Shown here: positions 1 to 10,864 of the stretch, in pieces
How positions within the stretch are numbered: position 1 is the stretch's first letter
Layout: the number at the start of each line of letters is the position of its first letter
The notes under the pieces: generated by a model
Databases searched by the model: none
Told to the model about the DNA's origin: nothing
The model's input: the letters and a program-made list of their open reading frames with translations, nothing else
Made by a program: the position numbers and the translations under genes
Assembly: GCA_963565915.1 (NCBI GenBank)
Contig: OY751494.1
Location: 3,968,001-4,032,000 of the forward strand
Origin: Entoloma clypeatum
Taxonomy: Eukaryota; Basidiomycota; Agaricomycetes; Agaricales; Entolomataceae
Direction of reading: 5' to 3'
Length of the DNA stretch: 64,000 nucleotides

Positions 1-1510
1 AGAGGGATTTATTGCGCATTTCGAAGAGGCGCATCAAAATTGCTAAAGAATATACTGTATGCTTCTCGTCTCGTTGTTATCATGCGACCCACATTTCCTG
101 TAGGATTTAGCTCGCTTGATCATTGCAGAGCATACAGAAGCCACGCGCATCGGGATTCAGTATCTTCAAGCTGGCGCCAACAAGGCCGCTCTCCAAGCAC
201 TTTGCAATAAGAAAGATGAGAAGTATCAAACAGCTTTGGCGGAGTTCAACCAAGGTGATCTTGATTCTGTCCTCTGCTACCACGAGTTGTTTTTTCACCA
301 CATTTCCCTGCCAGTCGATAATGAGTTCCAGGCTATCAAGACTAAGTCCAAGGCCTCTCTTGACGAGAGTCGTGCCGTGATCAGCGAGATCGAGGCAACC
401 TTGCGTCATGAATATCATGCTATCGAAGCCGCGCGAGCAACTTACGATAAAGCGCTTTCAATCGCGGAACAGAATGGAACGACTCCACCTTCCTCGGAGG
501 GAGTTGACACACGGACTCTTAATGAGTTACAGGCTGAGCTAGAGAAGCAGCAGGCGAATCTGGAACTCAACCTTACCACTGATCCCGCTGTTGTCCAAGA
601 ATACGAAAAGCGGAAGCAGGATGTACGGAAATCTTCTTGACCTCCTTGTTATTCGCCTTGATCAGTGATGCTACTGTGTTCTGCAGATTGAAGTTTTGGA
701 GAAGAGGATTGAAGAAAAACAGAAAAAAGCAGAAAAAATCGAAAGGAATATTAAGCACGCCAGGGTCTGTATGAATGTTGCTGAGCCACAAATTTCTCTC
801 TAACTGGCTTCTCGCAGGATAATTGGCAACCCGCGCTCGAAAAACTGGTGGCGAGTATTGGCGAGAAATTTTCAGCTGCATTTGATCGCAAGTTCTGTCC
901 TATCTCTCCTCAATAATCTGCTAAGGCATCCATTCCAGGCTTTGGTTGTGCAGGCGAGATCCGTGTCAGCGAGCATGAAGATTATGAAAAGTGGGCAATC
1001 GATATCCTTGTCAAGTTCCGAGACACTGAAAAGCTCCAACTCCTGACTGGGCAACGACAATCTGGAGGGGTTCGTCGTAATTTAAACCTGCAATGAGAAA
1101 GAGAAACAGCTGACATTCTCCAGGAACGCTCTTTGACTACAATTCTATATCTTCTCAGTTTGACTGAAGAAGCACGTGCGCCATTTTCACTTGTCGACGA
1201 AATCAACCAGGTAACGTAGACAAATCCCCAGGCTTCTCTGGATTTCTCATACCTGTCTTTCCAGGGTATGGATCAGCGTGCGGAGCGTACTGTGCACAAT
1301 AATATGGTGGAGGTGACATGCAATGCAGATAGCGCGCAATACTTCCTCATAACACCCAAACTGCTTCCGGACCTCAAATACCACGAGCGCATGAAGGTAT
1401 TGTGCGTCAATAACGGAGAGTGGCTGCCAGAAGAGGTGGGACTCGGGAACATGATGGCGATGATTGACGGATATGTCCACCGCCAGCGCCAGGCAGCTAA
1501 CTCTCAGTGA
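1..1510 (+). CDS. SMC5: Smc5, C-terminal part (5' end outside window)
   Basis: This is the C-terminal half of Smc5, the ATPase of the Smc5/6 complex that acts in recombinational DNA repair and chromosome segregation in the nucleus. Spliced exons read 1-56, 104-622, 687-764, 818-891, 939-1069, 1124-1210 and 1265-1510; phase is kept at every junction. The protein has a long charged coiled coil, then the ATPase C-lobe: the ABC signature loop LTGQRQSGGERS split by the 1070-1123 intron, and the Walker B/D-loop segment PFSLVDEINQGMD. The segment QYFLITPKLLPDLKYH is a hallmark of Smc5 rather than other SMC proteins. The N-terminal Walker A lobe lies left of the window. The gene converges with RRP43, with stop codons 88 bp apart. 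Confidence 0.93.
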
Positions 1511-1598
1511 AGCATGTTTGCATCTTCCAAGTTTCCTGACTGTACCTTAGCAAAGCACTGACATATTTCTCGTACTTTATCTCCCTGCTCTGGGTTAA

Positions 1599-2785
1599 TC
1601 AAATATATTGCGCGAGTAGCTCTTTTCGCCGAGTGATCGCGGCAGATATGCATGTATTCAGAAGCGAGTTTTGAATCTCCTTGGCCTCACCATCACTACT
1701 TTCCAAGCCCAATCCAAGTTGGGAGACGGAAACCAAGTTGCCATCTTCGTCTACAATGGCTGACAAGGTGGTATCCAGAAGGGGCTCTTCAAAAGCCGTG
1801 GGGTCTGACAGGAGTTTTGTCCTGTGGTAATCGGTTAGAATGTTTCAGGGATGGAATGAAACAAAGAACACGAGAACAAGAAGGGTTCATAGAACTCACG
1901 AATCAAAAACACCGAAAGAAAAGGATACTGGCAGGCTGCAGAGTTTCAGTGGATGTTTCAGAGTTCGGGAGCAGGTCGTAAGGCCCGTGTCTTCGTGGTA
2001 TGTTGTTTTTGGGAGCTGGGCTGGTTGACGAGCAGGGTAAAAAGGAAGCGGCCCGTGACCGGAAGGGCACGTACTGTTTTTGAGAGCGGCAACCATCGCC
2101 AGCAATGTCGCATCAAACGCGTTTCCATCATAGTTGATGCAGGTCGCGTCGAGGTAGAGCACCCATGCAGACTTGCCTGGGTGAATGCAGAGTGAGTCCA
2201 AGGGAAGGATGCCTGACCTGGTTGCCCCCCCAGTTAGTGAAACGACGATCGTGGGGACATGCCCCAGAGAACACGGACGCCAAAAGAACCTCGTTCAGCC
2301 TATCGGACAAAACTTGGGCTTCTTCTGCCGGTGGACCGGGTTTAAATTTCGGGGAACACATCGCCGGGAGGTCGAGGTTCGGAACTGATTATGCGTTTCA
2401 TGATTGGGGTAATGTAGTTGAAAGGCTGGAAGTACCAAGGAATCCCTCTCCTTCACGGTCTAGTTCTGGTTCTGCGATTTCGGCTTTGACACCACAGACG
2501 ATGGTTGTGTTCCCGAGGCGGACAAGGGCAGAGCCATTCGCCGTTGATATGGAGCCTGGGTCATGGGGGGATCAAGAGTGACTCGGATATCCCTTGATTG
2601 TTGGGCGCACCGACATTGACGGATAGATTGCGCCAGGCATCGAAAGCTCTTCCGTCTGGTCTTAGGTTTTCTGCGAGAAAGCGCTCGAGGTAGACACGAG
2701 GATGGAGGCGCTGAAAAATGGACGCTTTGAGGGATTCCTGCTCGGCTGGTGAGAAAGAGGTGGTGGTGGTGGTGGTTGAAGTCAT
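1599..2785 (-). CDS. RRP43: Exosome ring subunit Rrp43 (EXOSC8-like)
   Basis: This is a subunit of the six-member RNase PH-like ring of the RNA exosome, which works in 3' to 5' RNA processing and decay in nucleus and cytoplasm. The first exon begins MTSTTTTTTSFSP at 2785 and carries FLAENLRPDGRAFDAWRNLSVNVG. Later exons give SISTANGSALVRLGNTTIVCGVKAE, CSPKFKPGPPAEEAQVLSDRLNEV, LCIHPGKSAWVLYLDATCINYDGN and a C-terminus ending ITRRKELLAQYI. These blocks occur in the order of the RNase PH fold of Rrp43/Rrp42. At least five short introns interrupt it, and I did not fix every boundary. Distinguishing Rrp43 from Rrp42 rests on the CIHPGKSAWVLY and NYDGNAFDA blocks. An in-frame ATG upstream at 2818 is an alternative start. 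Confidence 0.88.
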
Positions 2786-2851
2786 ATGGTGTTCGATCAA
2801 AATTACAGTGTATGGCATTGAATCTATGGTATAAGATACATTATAATATGT

Positions 2852-4002
2852 TCATGGCGTGATAACCCCCTTCAAGATTGCCAACTCGGCATTGATAATG
2901 CTACTGGTGGCGGCGCCGATGGAGACGTTGTTGGACAGGACAACAAACTTGATATCCAGGACCTTGCACTCCCTGATGCGGCCGACCGAGACGCCAGCAC
3001 CATCCTGATAGTAGCGGTCAAGTCTGGGCTGCGGCCGATCTGGCTCTTCGTGGACACTGATGATGTGAGGGGGGGCAGAGGGGCAGCCGAGTGTCTTGGC
3101 GTCGCAGGTAAAGGCAGCGAGGGCCTCGCGGACCTGCTGGGGGCTGGGCGGGGGCCGCTTGGCAAAGCGGACGGAGAGACACTCGGTGTGGCCGTCGATG
3201 ACGGGCACGCGGTTGCATGAGGCAGAGACGCGGAGGGGGTAGCTGGCGTGCATGTCGAAGGACGTGACGCCGTCGTCTGATTCAGCGATGCCGCCGAGGA
3301 TCTTGAGAGTCTCCCACTCTATCTTCTCCTCCTCGCCGCCGATGTGGGGGACGACGTTGTCCATGATGTCGAGGGAGGGGACACCGGGGTACCCGGCGCC
3401 AGAGATGGCCTGCATGGTGGTGACAAGGATGGAGTCGAGGGGCCCAAAGGCCTTTTCGAGGGCGGACAGGGGGATGACGATGCCGGTGGTGGAGCAGTTG
3501 GCATTGGTGACGATGAAACCCTTCTTGAGGGGCGGGGAATGGGCGAGCTGCTGCTGGGGGACGATGGCGAGGTGGGAGGGGTTGACGTAGGGGACGATGA
3601 GTGGGACGTGAGGATCGCGGCGGTAGTTCTTGGCGTTGGAGAAGACGGCGAGATCGGCTGCGCGGAAGGCCTGCTCTGGAGCGGGGGTGAGCAGGAGATA
3701 AGGGAGGGCACAAGGCACAAACCTATGTCGCCGGCGACATCAGCATCGAGGCCAGAGAAGATGACGGCACAGTCAGCAAAGTGTTCGGGCTTGCACTCGC
3801 GAACGACAAGATCGCGGACGGCTGCGGGGAGGCGGGTGGACTGCTTCCAGTTGACGGCAGAGGAGTACGGCTTCCCGGCGGACCTTGGGGACGCACCGAG
3901 GGCATGAATGACGAACCAAGGGTGTGAGGCGAGGAGGGTGATGAAGCGCTGCCCAACGGTGCCTGTGGCGCCGAGGACTCCAACGTTGACGGGGTGAGGC
4001 AT
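2852..4002 (-). CDS. HOM2: Aspartate-semialdehyde dehydrogenase
   Basis: This enzyme reduces beta-aspartyl phosphate to aspartate semialdehyde with NADPH, the second step towards threonine, methionine and homoserine in the fungal cytosol. Two exons (4002-3723 and 3675-2852) flank a 47-nt GT-AG intron and give 367 residues, close to the fungal family length. The N-terminus MPHPVNVGVLGATGTVGQRF holds the glycine-rich nucleotide-binding loop. The catalytic cysteine lies in VTNANCSTTGIV, followed by LDSILVTTMQAISGAGYPG and GGEEEKIEWET, all typical of the family. The start at 4002 is the ATG directly before the Rossmann strand; an upstream in-frame ATG at 4095 would add a serine/threonine-rich leader. 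It is divergent from EMC6, with 111 bp between start codons. Confidence 0.95.
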
Positions 4003-4113
4003 TGGAGGAGAAGTTGGGCTCGTCGTCGTCGAGCTCTTCTTTAATACTCGGCTGCTCCTGCTCAAGCCTTGCTCGCTGTCACACGTGACCAGCACTCACT
4101 GCCAACTGTCATC

Positions 4114-4551
4114 ATGTCCACTCCAGCAGACGCCGCAGCCGCTCAGCTCATCTACCCTCCCAACGTACACGCCAATTCAGCCCTCACCAACGTCAAGTTC
4201 CTTTCCGCTTGTTTTGCTGGTGCCGCAGCCGGCATTCTCGGTCTCGAGAACTGGGGTGGCTTTGCCCTCTTCCTGGTGTCGACCCTCCTGACAACCCTCT
4301 GCATCCACACCATCAACTGCCGTGGAAGACCATCAAAGTTCGTCCCAGGCGGGTTTAGTGAAGTTCTCAACCCTGGTCAAGACAATGCCTTTACATTTGT
4401 GCTGGTTTGGACACTGTTTTACGGTGAGTCCGATGGGAGGAAGAGTGTGTCAGTTGTTAATATTGATTGATATTTAGGAATTGTACATGGTGAGTCAAGG
4501 AAGTTTGTGTGACATATAGTACTTACAAGTAACTTTTTAGTCTACGATTGA
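4114..4551 (+). CDS. EMC6: ER membrane protein complex subunit 6
   Basis: EMC6 is a small subunit of the ER membrane protein complex, which inserts tail-anchored and multipass proteins into the ER membrane. Exons 4114-4423, 4478-4489 and 4541-4551 splice to 110 residues, the usual size of the family. The sequence starts MSTPADAAAAQLIYPPNVHAN and has three hydrophobic segments (about residues 28-45, 46-65 and 88-110). The block GFSEVLNPGQDNAFTFVLVWTLFYGIVHVYD can only be completed by using a 12-nt microexon (GAATTGTACATG) between two GT-AG introns of 54 and 51 nt. The divergent neighbour is HOM2. Confidence 0.9.
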
Positions 4552-4765
4552 TTAGGTACATAACTATAGTAAGACTTTTTGTCAGGTACATCTCGGCATC
4601 ATTCACGTGCTCATGCCATGCGACTCCCATGTGCGACACGTGGCGTGACAGGTGGCTGTACACTTGCCTGGAACGGCAGATGTTGTCATCTCACCATCTC
4701 CCTGAAATAAAAATACCAGTAAAAATGGTCCTCGTCCCACCTTCCTCCCCCCACTCTCCTCCAAT

Positions 4766-5511
4766 ATGTCCACCCACCACGTCCTTCTCCAATTCGGCAA
4801 CGACCCATTCAACAACAGGTTCGAAGACCTGGAAGGTCGCCAGGCGTTCACTGTGTAAGTCTCAGCCCTACGACTTGCGACAAACTCGTCCCTCTTACTA
4901 CCCACCTACCACAGTACAGCTGTACGCCGACCCCCCCTCCCTTCACACGTCTGACAAGCACCCACACCAAATTATAGGCAGGATACAACCCCAACGCCGT
5001 AATCAAGCTCTCACGTGAAGCTGGCTGGTCCCAGCGACATCCTACTATCATGGGTCCCAGCAATTCCTACTTTTATTTCGGCCCCCTCAATGCCCCAGGC
5101 TATATCATGTACGGAAACAACAGGAATTCCATACCGATGGGTCATTATCTGAGGCAGAAGAGAGAGGGCAGTACGTGAGTGATCCCCTTCATCAATTAAT
5201 CCTCTCAGCCCTCATGTCTTCTACTCATCAGATCAAGGTACTTTACATCGCAGTGCGGCAAGGACCACAAATGGAGGATCTCTCCACATCGTATGGAGGT
5301 ATATGGCCCTTTCAATCCTTCGTCCCCCTTACTCATTTTATTCCAGTTATTTGACGGTCGCACCAGCTTGGCCATATGGGAACTAAGCCATCCAGAAGAA
5401 GAGTTTCATGCCCGCCTCACCATCAAGTCCTCTGCCATACCCATAGTAACCGAAATCGTTACAACTCTAGCGCTCAACCGGATGGCAGAGGTATTATCGT
5501 GGAGTCTCTAA
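4766..5511 (+). CDS. DUF6593-family protein
   Basis: This is a 174-residue cytosolic-looking protein of a family I recognise as DUF6593, found in mushroom-forming fungi; its function is unknown. Best splicing is 4766-4854, 4915-4921, 4978-5174, 5232-5298 and 5347-5511, with all phases consistent. It includes a 7-nt microexon (TACAGCT) flanked by introns of 60 and 56 nt. The N-terminus [19 protein letters not shown], the centre [16 protein letters not shown], then [19 protein letters not shown] and the C-terminus [14 protein letters not shown] block (here [18 protein letters not shown]) match the family pattern. No signal peptide or membrane span is seen. The 3' end converges with TTC27. Confidence 0.82.
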
Positions 5512-5836
5512 CCGGCTCCCGGAAAACAACACAAGATGTTTCTTCCCCTTTGGCCCCCGATTCTTTCGCCTCTACCATCACTGTATTCCGTACCACCATG
5601 TTTTTTTTCGCTTCTGGACACCACATCATCCCCCTTTCGCTGGCGCCACGCACTTGTAGCCTTATCTCATTACTATCTTACTCTGTTTAAAATATCTTCA
5701 CACCCATATGTCGTCGATCTCAACCCTTCATTTCTGTGTTTACTTGATGGATTGTAACTCTCGTACCTGTCAAGAATCCCTCAATAATTCGCTGCTACAT
5801 TTAAACTCAGGGGCCCATCCTGCATACGGAGCTCCT
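5512..5836. other. Convergent 3' intergenic region
   Basis: This 325-bp stretch separates the stops of the DUF6593 gene (+) and the TTC27 gene (-). It is pyrimidine-rich on the plus strand and holds no coding frame I can support. It is best read as 3' untranslated sequence of the two convergent genes. Confidence 0.6.
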
Positions 5837-8695
5837 TCACTCGCTGCGTAGATCCTTTTCCAGGTCTGCCAGCCTTTCCCATTCCGGCTCATCCTCAAAA
5901 TCCTTTGTCCTTCCCATGAACGTCCTCACGATGCTCCTTCCCTGCATTCGCCACTTCTTCAAGTTGCCGCTGCCGTCCCCGTGCTCAGGCTGGCCCGCTC
6001 TGGGCCCAAAATTAATCAGCACAGCTACCATCTCCTCCACCTCCCGCACTCCCTCCCGCCACCTTTGCAGTGCGGCATCACCGGTACCAGACTCCGCTTC
6101 AGCAACGCTTTCATGGACAGTAGCCGCCACACCACACCGGTAAGCGTCCAGGTAAGCCTTCAACGCCTCCTCCCACCGGGATTGCCACGTCAGTAGCCGA
6201 CCGTACGCTCGGAATATCCGTGGAGACGACACGCGCGGGAGGACAGTGTTCTCAAAAAGGTTGGCTACGTTTCTCAATAATCCGTGTCCCTCGTTTGGGC
6301 TCATCGTAATCGCGGTAGCGTCGCCGCCGCCGTCAACGGCTCCTGTCCCTGCTTCCGCGGGAGCGCGTGTGACCGCATTGACTAGTCGCTCCAGGACGTC
6401 CTCGTCAACAGCCTTGGCGCCAACCTTGTCTACTGTTTCTTCGACGACGCGTCCGAGGGCGCGGCAGGCCTCGGAAAGCTCGCCAACGTCCATGGAAACG
6501 ACCATATAGTTGTACCACATGCGCCAGTTGTCGTAGCTGAAGCGGAGACCCTGTTTCAGCGCCCGGAAAGCAAGGAGCTTATTTCCAAAAGGGACAGACG
6601 AGGACGATGTGATGCTGATATCTTTTTCAGCCTAATCAGAGTGTGAAAAAAAAAAAAGAAAAAAAGTTCAGCATATGTAGACGCTATGAGTGTGCAATAA
6701 CCTGACTTTACTCTCGTCCGATTCATCGGCAGCCTTTTTTTCTGCCTTCGCCGTGCCAATACGGAGATACATGCTAGCAAGATTATTCCAGCTCTCTCCG
6801 TCCTCCTCATCGATCGCAACGCATCGACTGAATGCGTTTTTCGCCTCTTCCCAGTCCTCCACACGCATACATGCGCAGCCAAGGATGAACCATGAACGCG
6901 AAAGCAATGAGTTGATTGCAACCGCTCTCTTTAGCGACACCATTGCCTCCGGGTATTTTCCTCGCGCAAAATAGTATCCGCCCAACGAGCGCATTGCCCG
7001 TCCGGACGTTTCACGCGATATCCTCCATGCTTTCTCGTAATGCTCCGCCGCGTGGGTAGGCTCAAGGTCCCCGAGGAGACACCATAATTTGGCCTCACGC
7101 GCGTGATCGTGAGCTTGTCTCTTATCAGCCGTAATGGGTTTCCCCAGCGATATGACTTCCTCCGCCTCCTTTTTGCGCCCCTCTAACAAATCGCGCACAA
7201 TGGCGATACCCTTCTCGGGCCGCTCTAACGCGGTCCAGCACTTGACCACTTCCTCCCACATCTCCAGCCTCTCGAATATTTCCAGTGCTGATTTCACGAC
7301 ACCTAGACTCAGATACCTCAACGCCAACTCGCGCTCGAGCTCCCACTTGCTTGGGAGTGGTAGCGAATGAAAGTATAATAAACGTTCCTGGAGCGTCGAG
7401 TCTGCCGTTGGCATCTGATCGATCAGTGCCTGCAGCTGAAGGGTAGACCGTTCGACGGTACGTGTGCGCAAGGACTCAAGCCGAGAGCGGACAAGCAGGG
7501 CCATAGTGTGGATGGACCAGTTGCGCGGGTGAGTAATGACCCGTGCTACGTAAGGCGACATCTGTTCATTTGTAAGGCCGTGCGAAGGGGATGTATTCTT
7601 GACATTGAGACACATGGAGAGCAGGATGGATTGGTCGAGAGGGTGAAGTGGTGGCTGGGAAGATGGATCGATGTGTCCTAGAAGGGAGCCTGGTGCGCAG
7701 GGGTTGGAGGATGTGAACTTGGTTTGCTCAAGGAGGGTATCGTCATTTAGAACAAGTGTTTCTGGAATAGGCAACCGGTCCGAGTCTGACAACGCCATTA
7801 CGCCCAAGGACCTTGAAGTTTTTTCATCCTCGGTGTTTTTGGTGGGCCGTGAGGGCAGTGATTCTGGGACACTTTTTTGAGTGCCATCATCTTCAGTTCC
7901 GAGATGGCTTTCCGCAAGCAATACAAGCTGGCTGAGATCAAATTGCTGGAACTTGGTTCGCTTTCCCAAGGCTCCTGTGAGCTCGTATACCAGGCCTGTA
8001 GTTTTCGCTGCTCGAACGAAAAGCTCTGAAGCCAGTTTACCATTAGAAAGCTGGTGTTGCAACAAACCCTGTTCTAAGACCAGGCGAGCAGCTAGGTCAG
8101 GCTCCGCTGAATAGAGTGGTCGCGAACTCTCCGCGGATTCTAACAAGGTGTCTGAAGGGGGAACAGGGTTGTCCAAAACCTCCTGATGTACAAGAGCGAC
8201 GCGTAATCTCCACCAGGGTGCCGAGCCACATTGCGTGAAAGGTGGTGCTAAAAGGACTTGGGCGAGCCTGAGAAATGCGGCCACTTTTGTGAGGTGATAA
8301 GCTGGCTCTCCTGCAATTGCGAGTTCCGATAATGCTGTCTGATTTAGGAGGTCGTCGCTCAAAGTAGATGGAGTGGAGATCGAGGAGATCACGTCCGATG
8401 AACGGAGGTCAAGATCAGGCCCTGTCCAATTTGCCTGAACAAAAGCGTGGAGGCACGCAACCGCCAAGATGATTCGTATGAGTTCCTCATCCTCAGTAGT
8501 CGGGAAGGTGAAACTCTGATCAAAGGGGCGGTCGAATGTGGGCGATGCGATACGGAAAAAATTTCGGGCGATAGGAGAGGTCAGTGCTTCGCGAAACTTG
8601 CCTTCGAGAACTGCTTGGGCCAAGTGGGGTGCTTGGTTGTCATCATCTTTCCCCCTCAAGAGTGACTTTTCAATCGATGAAAGGCCGACAGTCAT
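5837..8695 (-). CDS. TPR protein TTC27/Emw1
   Basis: This is a tetratricopeptide-repeat protein of the TTC27 (animal) / Emw1 (yeast) family, an essential family reported to affect cell integrity and assembly of large complexes. Two exons, 8695-6707 and 6631-5837, are joined across a 75-nt intron with a T-rich tract near its acceptor and give 927 residues. The N-terminal half is helical and poorly conserved. From about residue 480 come family-specific TPRs: WELERELALRYLSLGVVKSA, EIFERLEMWEEVVKCW, LWCLLGDLEP, AMRSLGGYYFARGKYPEA, SWFILGCACMRVEDWEEA and SWNNLASMYLRIG. Exon 2 continues with FRALKQGLRFSYDNWRMWYNYMVVSMDVG. The start is the first ATG of the frame, MTVGLSSIEKS. It is divergent from the gene at 8918, with 222 bp between starts. 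Confidence 0.88.
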
Positions 8696-8917
8696 GGCAA
8701 GGTGGTGAAGTCACATGATATCGTCCGAGTCGGACGAAGACACCGTCTTTCAGCGTTACAGTACTTTTCCAATAGATTTGCAGCCCTATCATTCTTCACG
8801 GGTAGATGAATATGAATTCAAGGCTCACAGGCACCAGGTGACCCATGGCAATGGCTCGACATTTGCAAACGATCGCTCAAGGTTGTCGACGCACAAATAC
8901 AGACAAATACATGTTAC

Positions 8918-10010
8918 ATGTCCACTAACCGTCGCCGTAGTACTGTCTACGACCTCACCAGTCTCCGACTCCACCCCGACGGGACACGCGTCAGTCAATC
9001 GTCCAGCAGAAACATAAACCCACGGTATGCGCGGGTCACGGTTCAGGACTCGAGGGGAAACTGGTTTGCACGCGATGCTGGTGGTCATGGCACAGTCGCA
9101 AAGCTTAAGAGGGTAAGGGAACTCATGGAAGAGGAAGCCGGCGGAAGCGGCGTGTCTGGGAGGAAGAGGAAAGCCAGGGGCAAGAAGCCAGACCCGCGAG
9201 CAGTCAAACGACGAAAGTTTTATGACGATTTCGAGTTCCTCACCGCGACCGAGGACAAGTCGCTTCCGTCTTCGGTGATTACTCCCTATCCACGCGTTTT
9301 CTCTAATTCACATCTTTTCTTCTAGGATTTGCTTAAATTTCTGCACTACTTTGCGGCCAAGTATTATCACGAACAAGGCCAACTATTCAACGCCTCCCGA
9401 GAGTACCGTCAGATGACCAAACGAAACAAACAGCTTAGATTGGAGGCTCAAGCTGCCCGAGAAGCTGCAGGAGAGACGGAACCCATGAAGCCTCCTAGAA
9501 GAGGGGGAAGAGTCAAGGGGAAGGGCAAGATACAGTACCCCAAAGACATGTATCGAGTTATGGAGGGGTCAGCCTTGATGGCAATAGGTCGGTCAATTGC
9601 TCCATCGCCTCAGTTTGCCTCATCGCTTCAGACTAGCTATGTGGCTGGAGGGATTTGTTGAAAAGATGCTTGAGGTTCGTATACCTGAGGGATGGGAAGA
9701 AGCACTTCAAACCGAGTACATCGACTCTGAAGAGGATGTGGATGAAGAGGATGATGGTGAGGAGGAACCCGGATCCGAAGGAGAAGATCACGATAGCGAA
9801 AGAAACGAGGATGATCCCAGCTGTGATGATACATCCACTGAAGGTGAGGAATTTTACGGACTGGATGTTCAGGTGCTCAGACACCACTCAAAAGACGAAA
9901 CCGATGAAGAAGAGGTGGCAGAAACCCCGATGGACATTGATTCAGATGAAGACCTTGAAGTCGGTTTTGCTAGTGACGGGGCAAATGATGATACGGAACA
10001 TTCTGATTGA
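8918..10010 (+). CDS. Conserved hypothetical protein with acidic C-terminus
   Basis: I do not recognise a named family with certainty. Splicing 8918-9274, 9326-9591 and 9632-10010 gives 333 residues with a 40-nt second intron whose donor is GTCAAT; these joins keep frame but the last is the weakest. The N-terminus MSTNRRRSTVYDLTSLRLHPDG is followed by a basic stretch near residues 80-100 (GRKRKARGKKPDPRAVKRRK), which looks like a nuclear localisation signal. The centre holds LLKFLHYFAAKYYHEQGQLFN and MYRVMEGSALMAIG, which look like a conserved helical core. The last 110 residues are very acidic (runs of D/E with S). A chromatin or rDNA transcription role is possible but only inferred from this layout. 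Confidence 0.7.
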
Positions 10011-10089
10011 GCTTGACGCGGGATGTGCAGGCAGAAAGGAGGCTACGAATTAGATTATAGATGAGATAATAGGAAGCAGTCTATCCCCT

Positions 10090-10775
10090 TTACGACTGTA
10101 CAGGAGAAGCATTTTTTGGAATCCTCCAGTTGACTTGGAGACTGTGGGTGGTCGTAGGTTTGGTGGGGTCATAGTTGGGGGGTAATGTGCCGTCGTCCCA
10201 GCTCTTGAGGATATTGGCACCCACCACGCCCATATTGTACGAGGGAAAGACCCGCAGCCTCTCGAGACGACGTTCACGAAGCTTGTTTTTAGGCAACATG
10301 CCCGACACTGCATGTCGTATAATCTGCGAACCATGAGCAAGAAAGTGGATCGACAGTGACCATTTCACAAACCTGATCCGGGTTCTGTGCCTTCACATCC
10401 TTGTACGGGGTCTCTTTCAAGCCTCCTGGGTACATGGAATGTTTTCTGTATAAAAGCTGTTCGTCCTTCCTTCCCGTGACCTTGATGTTCCTCGAGTTCG
10501 TTACAATGACATAGTCCCCGCAGTCCACTGTTAAATTGTAAATCGACTTGTAGAAAGTTGATAAGGAAATGTGCCATGCCGCTGGGATCGTATATAGGCT
10601 TGTGCTTGCCCATTAATACCAATGCAATACGCTCTGCGAGTTTACCAAGGACACGGTCGGTCGCGTCGACATGATGCCATACACGAGCATATGCAAGAGC
10701 TGTCTGTTACATCTTTATCAGTACGCGAAGGATGTCGTGCATGAAATAACGCACATTGCCCACTGCTTGGGACAT
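10090..10775 (-). CDS. MRPL23: Mitochondrial ribosomal protein uL13m
   Basis: This is the large-subunit mitoribosomal protein uL13m (bacterial L13 family). Exons 10775-10755, 10703-10580, 10527-10373 and 10323-10090 give 177 residues. Diagnostic blocks are [50 protein letters not shown] and [22 protein letters not shown], in L13 order. The first exon codes only MSQAVGN. The second intron (10528-10579, 52 nt) has a GC donor (GCATGG) and an AG acceptor; no GT donor in the area restores the conserved DPS-VDCGDY join. There is no obvious cleavable presequence, as is common in this family. Confidence 0.92.
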
Positions 10776-10864
10776 GTTGGAAGTTGGAGGTCAAACAACT
10801 CTGCTGATGGGAACTAGTTTCAAGCCACGATTTATTTATATATATATATCTAACCAAATTATGG

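Noticed and set aside
3252..3907. Plus-strand Gly/Asp-rich ORFs over HOM2
   Set aside because: They are antisense shadows of a GC-rich, well-conserved gene with clear motifs on the minus strand.
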